Source: Caenorhabditis remanei (taxonomy: Eukaryota; Nematoda; Chromadorea; Rhabditida; Rhabditidae). From it: a stretch of DNA of 64,000 bases. Shown here one piece after another: positions 56,181-64,000 of this stretch. The DNA lies in the NCBI RefSeq assembly GCF_010183535.1, contig NC_071328.1:12338001-12402000 (forward strand), given 5' to 3'. A model generated the notes under the pieces. It worked only from the letters and a program-made list of their open reading frames with translations. It was not told the origin of the DNA and made no database searches. Numbering within the stretch: position 1 is the stretch's first letter; each line of letters begins with the position of its first letter. Made by a program: the position numbers and the translations under genes.

Positions 56181-56269
56181 GTGAATTTGAATTGAATTGA
56201 TTTTAAATGTGAAACAACACTGTTCCGAGATTTCATCATTTGCACACAGTCACTAAACCGTTGAACAAA

Positions 56270-56452
56270 ATGCAATATGATCAATTCAAAACAATTGAGT
56301 ACTACCCAAATTGCATATACATATGCTTGATTGCTGCGTTTGGTTATTTGTTACCTCGAATATTCTGGAAAACTACGACAATGTATGCAGACGTCAAAAT
56401 CGATGATATTATGAAAAAGACTAAACTGGTGGACCAGGCCATAGAAAAATCG
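56270..56452 (+). CDS. Exon with innexin-like membrane segment (partial)
   Basis: After the acceptor tttgcacacag, ATG at 56270 opens a 61-codon exon ending AAATCG/gttagt. It reads EYYPNCIYICLIAAFGYLLP followed by RIFWKTTTMYADVKIDDIMK. The arrangement YY-x(3)-hydrophobic helix-LPRIFW resembles the second membrane segment of innexins (gap-junction proteins). The following exon hits a stop soon (near 56516 in phase 0). It may be a gene fragment captured behind leader cassette 3. The family call is weak. Confidence 0.3.
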
Positions 56453-56499
56453 GTTAGTCATTACTAATATCAATTTTAAAATCAGTTATTCTTCTAGGT

Positions 56500-57489
56500 G
56501 TTTGGATGGTCAAGTTGAAACGATTTCCGCTCCAGATAGAAGAATGAGGCGTTCCAAAATATTTGAGGATGTTACCACAACCCCTACCTTCAAAAAATGA
56601 AGACCTGTTATGGACAAGGTGCGAGTACTGCCTCTATGGAAAAGCACTTCCACTTGGGTATTAACCAAATTGTAATCTTATCGATGATTTCCCTTATTTA
56701 ATGTCCATGATTTCTCATTCATTTACCCAAGAGTCAAAAATCGATGGTAATCCTTCCCATCATACTAACACTAGTTGTATTCCCTTAATCTTACGTTTTT
56801 TAAATAATTTTTTCAGTTATGTATACTTGATTCTTATTATATCCAACTCTAGTCATCTCGTTACAATAAAATTTACCATCAATTTCTTCTCCATTTTCGT
56901 CAACCAATAAATATGTATGTCACTGGATTTGTAGGATACATTCTAATTTTCAGAAAATTTCAAGACATTTCCAAAAAAAAGTTCATATATTCAAATTTTT
57001 TTCAAATCATGTTTCAAACTGGCTGGGCCCGTGACAAGTCGGCATTTTTCTTCATGACCTATGCCAAAAGTTATTTGTTTGGCATAAATTCAAACATGAT
57101 CTCGAATGTTGATTTGTTTTTCTCAGATATTTCCACAAGTGTGATGAGTGGACATTTGTTATGTATGGCACGGGGCAAAGTTCTAGACCACATGTTCCTC
57201 ACTTCACACTCACCAACTGTCGTTACTTCACACACAAAACAACCTTCATTCTCAAGATGGTTTCAACGCAACTTCTGATTTCTCTTTGTTTTCCTTCTTG
57301 TTTTCATCGTCTGGTTGATTGGTGCGCGCTCTTTGTGAGCTGATACACCCCTTTCTGGGATTTTCCCATTAAAAATGATAACAAAACCATTCCAGACTTG
57401 TTGATTTCTTATTTTTCATTTCAAGTTTTCGTTTTTCCATTTTTCCGTTTTTCTTTCTTTCAGTCCTTTTCCTTTAGATTTCTTCCAGA
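56500..57489. other. Unassigned region before the EGF-like ORF
   Basis: A 121-codon ORF (56913-57278) has no recognisable motif. Pyrimidine-rich acceptor sequence (cttccag) precedes the ATG at 57490, so upstream exons of that gene could lie here. Confidence 0.35.
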
Positions 57490-57879
57490 ATGGTCGTCGT
57501 TTCGGTATATCTGGACGCGTGTCCAGCGGCATGTTCAAACCACGGAACGTGCGTTTCGGATACATCCGCTTTTTGCATATGCGATGTTGGGTTCACCGGA
57601 TCCAGTTGTGATGCTCCGGCGTCTGCCGTTTCCGCTGCTGTCGTTGAGACTTCTTCAATTGGGTTTTTCGCCCGTTGGTTTTCTTCTTTCTTCCATATTT
57701 TCTTTCTTATTTCGTTCGTTCCAGTGCTCCCGTGGCTCCTGTTCGGACTCGCTGTCATCTGGATTGGTGTGTCGCATGTTCGCCGTTGGTACGCTCGACG
57801 TCGTCGTCGTTCAGTCGCAGTTCAGACGACGCTCTCCATCTCACCGCCTGCCGATCCATCCGCTCCGGCCGCCAAGTAG
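57490..57879 (+). CDS. EGF-like single-pass membrane protein (possibly a last exon)
   Basis: 129 codons after a ttccag acceptor. Residues about 10-42 are an EGF-like module with six cysteines (ACPAACSNHGTCVSD...CICDVGFTGSSCD). A long hydrophobic segment (FFHIFFLISFVPVLPWLLFG and beyond) is the membrane helix. A basic stop-transfer run (VRRWYARRRRRS) and a Ser/Pro tail follow. There is no signal peptide, so either an upstream exon supplies it or the helix acts as a signal anchor. Codon use is more GC-rich than its surroundings. The EGF-plus-anchor layout suits the stalk of a surface protein; whether it belongs to the Maverick remnant or is a host gene is open. Confidence 0.6.
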   Translation: MVVVSVYLDACPAACSNHGTCVSDTSAFCICDVGFTGSSCDAPASAVSAAVVETSSIGFFARWFSSFFHIFFLISFVPVLPWLLFGLAVIWIGVSHVRRWYARRRRRSVAVQTTLSISPPADPSAPAAK

Positions 57880-57882
57880 GCG

Positions 57883-58320
57883 ATGGACCTCCTGTTGTTT
57901 CTGTTTTTTTTCTTTTTGTTTTTTGTTCATATTTCTGTTTTTACCCATGACACCAAATTTTTAAGAGACTCGACAGTTGTTCCGTTTCCAAGCTATCTCT
58001 CAATTTCATCAACACCATTAAATAAAGAGAAGCTCCGGAACGAAGCAGTTGCCGAGGAGAGGGAGAGCCCAGTTGCTTTGTTCATCTGTCTACCTGATGG
58101 AGAATATTTCAACCGCAACCGTCTTAAACATCTCATGGCGGACAAAAGCGGTCTTGGCTGGTTGATCTATATTTCTTTACCACTGAACCACCTGCATCAC
58201 CCAAAGAGCTCTCACTCTACAGTGACGTTTTTACTTGCCGACCTCCATCATACCGCCATACAACCCAATAAAGATTCTACTCATGGATACACACACTACA
58301 AAACATCGTTCCACAGTTAA
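57883..58320 (+). CDS. Hypothetical ORF with hydrophobic N-terminus
   Basis: 145 codons starting three bases after the stop of the EGF-like ORF. A very hydrophobic Phe/Leu start (MDLLLFLFFFFLFFVHISVF) could be a signal sequence or T-rich 3' UTR read as protein. The later NKEKLRNEAVAEERES and LPDGEYFNRNRLKHLM look protein-like. No family recognised. Confidence 0.25.
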   Translation: MDLLLFLFFFFLFFVHISVFTHDTKFLRDSTVVPFPSYLSISSTPLNKEKLRNEAVAEERESPVALFICLPDGEYFNRNRLKHLMADKSGLGWLIYISLPLNHLHHPKSSHSTVTFLLADLHHTAIQPNKDSTHGYTHYKTSFHS

Positions 58321-58954
58321 CGAAGTTTAAGAGAACACACTTAAACTCGCATTACATGCAAATTATGGTCATGTTGAAAGCATGCAGTTGGTTTTTGTGA
58401 TTTTCGATATTCAAATAACAGATGGTTGCTTCGATTAGCTTGAATCTTTGAAAAAATAATTGTATACATATGACACTTTTTTTGGTGGAACCTTCCAAGT
58501 TTTGCTTTCAAAGAATATTTAAAACATTTAGTACTTTTCTATTCAAAAAGGCTTTCGATCGAGACGTGAAAAGAAAGTGAAAATTACGAAATAACAAGCG
58601 TCTGAATAAATAAAACAAGGTAGAAAGGTGTATTCGAAACTTGGTTGCCCACGGTGTCTGAATAATGGACGAGGTTCCACCACTGGCTATTCTATTGTTC
58701 ACCAAGATGGGCTGAAAAGAATAGAAAACGTTTCAAGAGAAAGTATTTAGAAAAGAGAATGAGGGACCTAGGGTTTTGTATATAAATTGGATACTGTTTC
58801 ATATTTTCCATCATTTTATTCTTTTTACATGTTCAGGTAGTTGTTGCTTTTTCTTAAACCATAGTAAAATAGAAATGACAGTATTAATTCTTATATCAAA
58901 TACAAAATGGCGTTGTCAAAAAAATATTTTATCTTTCGCTTATCATCATCTGTC
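58321..58954. other. Unassigned region
   Basis: Contains an inverted pair tttggtggaacctt (58489) / gaggttccaccact (about 58668). Otherwise I see nothing that reads as a gene. Confidence 0.4.
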
Positions 58955-59175
58955 GGAAACATCGACAAATATAGTATGTGAGAGGGAGAGGGTGTCAGAG
59001 AATCAGAGGGTCTGTCTCCGCCCCCTCAACGATTTTCCCCTCCCCCAACCAAATCATAACAGTCTCCCTCTCTATGCCTTACTGAATAGGCGTATTTTTT
59101 GATTTTCATTTAATTCTAATATTTTTCCTGTTATTTTTCTACTCTTTACGACTCTATTGGAATAAACTACGGAAG
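58955..59175 (+). promoter_or_regulatory. Leader/promoter cassette, copy 4 with a leader exon
   Basis: Closely matches 55945-56180 from aacatcgacaaatatagtat to aactacggaa/gtaagt. It lies directly in front of the exonuclease gene, whose first coding exon follows a gttattttcag acceptor at 59221. Confidence 0.55.
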
Positions 59176-59221
59176 TAAGTAAGATTGAATTGAATTCAAG
59201 TAATAATTTTGTTATTTTCAG

Positions 59222-59979
59222 GAGTTTGTCTCTTCAATTTTGAATTCGTTTCGAATCGAAGTGACTGATTCTCTACACAAAGGTTATGATATTTTACGAA
59301 GTTTCCCAAGAACATACAAGGCGAAAACATACAAGGCTTCATTTATGTCGATACCGAGAACTCCTACACCACTCTACCTCACGACACCGATTTGGCCCTA
59401 CTAACATTCTGTGACATTGCCACCAGAACAGTGTTGTTATGGCGCGTTCACAAAATGTCCAGTTATCAAATGCGCCAAATTCAAGGAGTTATTAGAGAAA
59501 TCAACGAGATGAGACAGTTCGCCTGCTTTGGAACAGAGCCATTCTTTGAATCTGTCCATGACGTTCAATACCAAAGAAAAAATAGATCTCTAATTTCTTT
59601 GAAAGAAGCCGTCAAGGGGCGCGTCGGAATGGATATCGACAAGAGTGAAACAATGAGTGATTGGACCAGAGAAGTCCTCACTATTAATCAAATTCTCTAC
59701 GCTGCGATGGATGCGTTGGCTGTGCACTACATCTGGTCAGGGAGGTGTATAAGTATGTTTATTAAGATCTAAAAAAATTTTAAAACCATTGTTTCATATC
59801 ATTTATTCAGATCTTGGTTGAACACCATCTCCACCATCTCAACCGCCTCCGCCGAACACCAAGTCTCTCTGTCCCCTACCGTACTCCGACGTCCCTCCAT
59901 CTCCCCTCCACCTCTCCAAAGTCTCCGTCTCCCCTACCGTACACCGACTCCATTATGTTCATTAATTTTTTATGTCTAA
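59222..59979 (+). pseudogene. RNase D/WRN-type 3'-5' exonuclease domain gene, frameshifted
   Basis: Exon 59222-59744 then 59811-59979 (Pro/Ser-rich tail, TAA). The exonuclease part has Exo I (FIYVDTENSY), the helix-rich SLISLKEAVKGRVGMDIDKS then SDW, and Exo III (ILYAAMDALAVHYIW), as in DEDDy exonucleases. The first 80 bases (EFVSSILNSFRIEV; LHKGYDILRSFPRTYKA) are in another frame. The frame changes at the short direct repeat aacatacaaggcgaaaacatacaaggc (about 59309-59335), so a small duplication or slippage broke the gene. The Asp of Exo II is not where expected (FACFGTEPFF). Such exonucleases trim RNA or DNA 3' ends. Confidence 0.6.
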
Positions 59980-60378
59980 TTTTTTAGTATTCATGTTTCA
60001 TAAATAATCTGAAACTTTCATTTTCTTTTTTCAATAAAATCATTACATACCGTGTTTTTTCAGCTAAAAACGTTAAAGTCTAAATTAACACGAAAAAAAT
60101 AACAAATTTGAAAAAACGTGCTTACTCGTCATATGCCGACAATATTGTCAAAAAACGAAAACAGAATTTGATGAGTATCGACAATTTCTAAATCGTAATC
60201 TTTAGTTAGTTTTTCCACTATTTAAACTGTTCAAAAGAGTGTTTTCGGTCATTATGACTTGTTTTCTTAAACAAACCACCCCATTTTGGTTATCCCCCAC
60301 TGATAAGAATGTAGGTTTCGTCTCCGTTTCTTTATTGTCCTTTCCGTCTCATTTCCACTCATTTTATTGCGAGAAGAA
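59980..60378. other. Intergenic, no gene seen
   Basis: An aataaa-rich 3' end of the exonuclease unit (near 60030-60045) followed by AT-rich sequence. Confidence 0.4.
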
Positions 60379-60652
60379 TACCGTAAAAACTGTATTAGAG
60401 CGACATGTCGCTCTATTTTTCAACCGCCTCTCAGAAAAATGTTGTGGTTTCAGAAACTCATTAAAGTTATACGGAAAAACTTTTTTTAAGTTCTATTTGT
60501 GGATCTGGAGGTTACTATTCACGCTGCTTCTAATCAGAACCAAGAAAATACACTGGGATACTCATATTCATGAATCCTGAGCACAGATGGTTGTCGTTCT
60601 ATTAGAGGTGTCGTTCTTTTAAAGGTGTCGCTCTAATACAGTTTTTACGGTA
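60379..60652. mobile_element. 274-bp MITE with TA ends
   Basis: Starts taccgtaaaaactgtattag and ends in its exact reverse complement. The terminal TA is the presumed Tc1/mariner target. Both ends continue with agcgacatgtcgct / aggtgtcgctct words. No transposase. Confidence 0.85.
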
Positions 60653-60706
60653 ATTTTTTTAAATGATCTGGTTTCTCTGATAGGTAAGAGCGACAATCTC
60701 ATCAAA

Positions 60707-61105
60707 TTATGCATAAACAATACAATAAAGACCACCCGTTGAAATGGGAATATAAAAATCCAATCGGATTGACACATTTGTTGGTTTTACATTGATTGGT
60801 ACAGTAATTTCGGTAAAGAATTTTATAATTTTCAAGTCAAAAACTGTCTTGATTCTTTCTCCACTCGCCACTGTACTCCCAAAAGTGAGATAATGACCGA
60901 ACGTGCAAATCGTACCACCAAATCTAGACTTGCCAAATTTATGACATCTAAATACAGTTGGCGGTATGTTGAGGTCTTGGCAAAAGTGGCCGCAGTCCGC
61001 AAACCGATTAATCAAAAAGGCACCTGTCGATGTGAACAATGGAGATTTCTCTTTTCGGCGGAGAGAAAGACGTGTGAGACGAAAATATAACATGAGGGGG
61101 ATCAT
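60707..61105 (-). CDS. Hypothetical small protein
   Basis: 132 codons on the minus strand from ATG at 61105. It reads like protein: a Cys-containing part (DCGHFCQDLNIPP; GGTICTFGHYLTFG) and an alternating hydrophobic end (FFTEITVPINVKPTNVSIRL, then STGGLYCIVYA). The two N-terminal ATGs give either a short basic lead or none. No family recognised; a small beta-rich, possibly secreted or lipid-binding domain is a guess. Intron-less as seen. Confidence 0.4.
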   Translation of the reverse strand: MIPLMLYFRLTRLSLRRKEKSPLFTSTGAFLINRFADCGHFCQDLNIPPTVFRCHKFGKSRFGGTICTFGHYLTFGSTVASGERIKTVFDLKIIKFFTEITVPINVKPTNVSIRLDFYIPISTGGLYCIVYA

Positions 61106-61126
61106 GTACGAATTTATGCAAAACAA

Positions 61127-61720
61127 GGGAATTTTGACAAGGGATACGAGGATTATTATGAAATTACTCGGGGTTTTTTAATGAAAAATATAATGTCTAT
61201 AGAGTTGAAAAACTTTTGGAAAGGAGTATATTCAAGGGTAAGAAAACAAGTAAAACTTCAATGGGAAGGACACTCTGTAGTGTTTTACCCTTGGGTGAAT
61301 GAGTCTGAAATTTTAGGTTTTCAACAGTATGGATAATTAATGGGAAATTTAGATAATATCTTAAATGGTGCTGTCATAATTCCACCCAACACTTTTGATC
61401 GCCTCATTGTTATCTTTGGGACTAATATAACAGTCGTTGGGTCATCAAGAAATTGTCTGACCTGAGCTTTTAAAGTTTTGAATTTTAATTTTAAAGAAAA
61501 TTACCTAAGCTTCCATAGTTTCCATGCTGTCACTCATTTTTCAATCTGCAGATCCATTATCAGGGGTTACAACATGCACCATCCATAAGAAACTACTCAA
61601 ATAGCTCAGATCTACCGATCGGATAGCAGGACAAGTCAATCTATGAGATTAAAATCAGTTCATTTGTCTGTTCGTTAGTTCTCATTCGGTTCTCTTCCTA
61701 CCACAACTATCCCATTCACC
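61127..61720. other. Upstream region of the DUF3557 gene
   Basis: No gene-like ORF. It should include the promoter of the gene starting at 61721. Confidence 0.5.
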
Positions 61721-63361
61721 ATGAATAGGAAACCATTGAATTATGACTGTTTCGAAGTTGTTTTACAATATTTTGAAGCTAATGATAGGTGAGTAATTAG
61801 ATTTTTAATTTCATCAAAACTTTGTAACCTTTTTCAGAATTAATCTGTCAACCCATTGTCCAGCAATCCGAAATGCATATAAACGTTGTCCACTGAAAAT
61901 CGAGAAATTAAAACTGAATCCCTATTCAATTGAAATAAATGACACCGAGTATCGATTAGGAGTAATTCATCATTTCCCGAATGGAAATACTCCGAAATGT
62001 TACGAAAGAGATAACAATGAGGGAGGTGTTCAATTAACAATCGATCGATATGGAGTGACTGATAAACTATCGGAAAACACTTTGACTCCAGGAGATATCA
62101 ACTTGCATTTAGTACCGAATCGACCTCTAATTGAATATGAAAGTCATGAGATTCTTCAGTTTGTTCTATCAGAATTTGAGCTGAATGATCCCACACGTGA
62201 CAGATCTCAAGATAATCCACGTTCGAGATGTTACGAGCACGAGCAGAGAGAACTACGTATTCATAATTCTAAGGACCGTCCAGATGCTTTGAAAGATTTG
62301 AAATTGAGTGAGTATGTATGGTTTGATGAAATTATCGATTATGTTAACTTGAAGTACAAGTGCTCATCGAGTTTTAATATATACAATGTTCATACAAATC
62401 AGGAGAAAACTGGGCTGACCTACACTTGCGTCGGGAAACCATCTTTATCGATTGCTCACTCTGATATGTCAAAAGAGAAAAGAGAGTATTTGGTTGATAA
62501 ACTTCATGCGTTGATTCTTCCGTTGGAAACTAGAAGTTTATTCAATTGTTATATCCAAATGACAATCAGTTCTCCACGTGGAATCACGAAAGAACGACTG
62601 ATTATTGATCGAAAACTACCGGAGGCGATAAAGTATTTAATGAAGAAAATATTGGGAACACGACGAGATTTCATTCATGTGAAGAATCTGGAGATCTATG
62701 ATAAAGGAGGAATTATTCGATTGGAAGAGAATCTTCGATTTAAAGTCAACAACTTCAGATTTGGTTCAGGAATATCTAGAGTCATGAAACAAGTTGAACA
62801 TATCTTCCATGAATCCAGTTTCCCACTAAAATCTATTGAAATATTTGGAAGACGAATAATACAAACCGCCCGGATTCCTCTGGTGACAACTGCCGAGATG
62901 ATTCATCTGACTGATTGGTATCAACGGCTTTATTTTATTGAATTACTGGAATTCAAAAATAAAATGATTCGAATGAAATTTGGATGTTTTTATCTGAAAC
63001 AATATCTGGAATTGGTAGAAAAACTCGTGGAGAATCCGAGAGAAATTGGGACATGCTTTTCGTTTGGGATCAGAACAAAATGGACTTCGAAAGAAATAAT
63101 TGAAACATTTAAAACATTTAAAACGAGAGATGATGCAAGATTCGGCAATATTGAATGGAAAGGGTGAGTCAGTTAAACTTGGGGCGCTTCAGTTTATTGA
63201 TTTTTTTCAGATGCTCCTACTTCTCTAATTGTTTTAATTATCCACTAACTAATAGATCAGAATTAAACGTCTACGGTCAAGAATCGACAGATCCAAAGGT
63301 TTTATGGGTTTTGAACTTCGAAGTGATGCCAGTTGGCAGTGCGTTTTATATGGATCGTTGA
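61721..63361 (+). CDS. F-box-like / DUF3557 family protein
   Basis: Three exons: 61721-61788, 61838-63163 and 63211-63361. They total 1545 bases (514 residues). It starts MNRKPLNYDCFEVVLQYFEA, an F-box-like opening, then INLSTHCPAIRNAYKRCPLK and IEKLKLNPYSIEINDTEYRL. Next come GGVQLTIDRYGVTDKLSE and TLTPGDINLHLVPNRP. These are the signature of the nematode DUF3557 (fbxc-like) family. Typical members have this length. They are thought to be substrate adaptors of ubiquitin ligases, expanded in Caenorhabditis. No damage is visible; the acceptors ttttcag and tttttttcag are strong. Confidence 0.85.
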
Positions 63362-64000
63362 ATCTGCTTGATATTTGAAAATTTACCATACTCGTTTATC
63401 TTAACAATTATTTTGGATTTCCACAATTGTTTTCTCGTTTTACCCAAGTTTGTTCGTTTTTGTGCCATGGATTTCTCCATACTTTTCCCAAACTTCTCAA
63501 TAAATCAGCATTCAATTGGTATAATCATCTGTAACAGGACAGTTTTTGTAGATCTGGAAATAATTTTTCTTCTGCAAAACTGTGTATTCGACAATGATAG
63601 ATGCCTTACTATTTGGCAAGAAAAATCGAGCAGACATAGTATCCCAAAAAAATATTTTTGGGAAATTAGCGCTTCTTGATTTCAAATTTCGACCAATATA
63701 CTTGAATTTGAAAAATTTAAAAAGTGACATATTCATTCTAGTAAGAGCTGTCTATCAAGAAAAAATGGAGATACAAAAGCGAAATGAGATGGATCCAGTA
63801 CTGGTGCAACGCGAATTGCCCGTGGAACCTATGGGTGCTTCTAATATTGACTCGCAATAGGGGTTGCGTTGTGTCTCCATTTCATTGTTACCAAAGTAAT
63901 ATTGGAATTTTCGCCTCAAGTTATTCCTCTCTCTCTCTCTCAGTCCTGATGTAAGTTCTTTTTCTGAGTCGTGGCTATGGCTCGTCTCCTTCTCCTCCGC
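63362..64000. other. Right edge, unassigned
   Basis: A 92-codon ORF (63582-63860) shows no recognisable motif. A CT repeat (63926-63941) ends in cag, a possible splice acceptor for a gene continuing beyond the window. Confidence 0.35.

Noticed and set aside
57398..57964. 188-codon ORF overlapping the EGF-like ORF
   Set aside because: Arg/Phe/Ser-rich shadow frame; the EGF frame has the conserved cysteines, membrane helix and acceptor.
63582..63860. 92-residue ORF at the right edge
   Set aside because: No motif, no supporting splice sites; spans AT-rich sequence.
12..64000. Intact functional tRNA genes among the tRNA-like sequences
   Set aside because: None shows all four stems pairing; the best (15978-16067) still has two anticodon-stem mismatches. 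Reported as tRNA-like with low confidence.

Overview
The window looks like nuclear DNA of a Caenorhabditis nematode. Its introns are mostly 45-60 bp with TTTCAG 3' ends, and consensus acceptors (candidate trans-splice sites) sit just upstream of several ATGs. The genes are typical of the genus: str-type chemoreceptors, F-box/FTH proteins, a DUF3557 protein and a C-type lectin. I assign no species. Exons were placed by eye from splice consensus, reading-frame phase and family resemblance; total exon lengths were checked for divisibility by three.

0-9 kb: a 1.15-kb foldback element, a minisatellite and a reverse-transcriptase scrap lie left of three tandem minus-strand chemoreceptor genes. The first (1.8-3.5 kb) looks intact. 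The second (3.8-6.4 kb) has two alternative last exons. The third (6.8-8.2 kb) carries a frameshifting deletion. Related promoter segments precede all three.

9-31 kb is a conserved housekeeping block: a Mad3/BubR1-like checkpoint gene (san-1, +), a long GRAM-VASt-transmembrane (Aster/GRAMD1-like) gene on the minus strand with three phase-compatible first exons, rbx-2 (-), and head-to-head with it ncbp-1/CBP80 (+). The long introns here are full of a dispersed intronic repeat, tRNA-like sequences and foldback elements.

31-44 kb is rearranged. It holds ectopic copies of an ncbp-1 exon and of the last exon of the LRR gene, three F-box/FTH genes, and a short/branched-chain acyl-CoA dehydrogenase gene. 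The unit [F-box gene + 3' half of acyl-CoA dehydrogenase] occurs twice, and the dehydrogenase copy attached to the N-terminal exons has lost coding sequence. 44-51 kb has a secreted C-type lectin-like gene (+) and an 11-exon leucine-rich-repeat single-pass membrane protein gene (-).

51-53 kb has three inverted-repeat-bounded minisatellite units. 53-60 kb is the most unusual part. It contains a broken protein-primed family B DNA polymerase (Maverick/Polinton type), an EGF-like/transmembrane ORF, an innexin-like exon, a frameshifted RNase D/WRN-type exonuclease gene, and repeated promoter/leader-exon cassettes in front of several units. 60-64 kb has a TA-flanked MITE, a small unknown ORF and an intact DUF3557-family gene.
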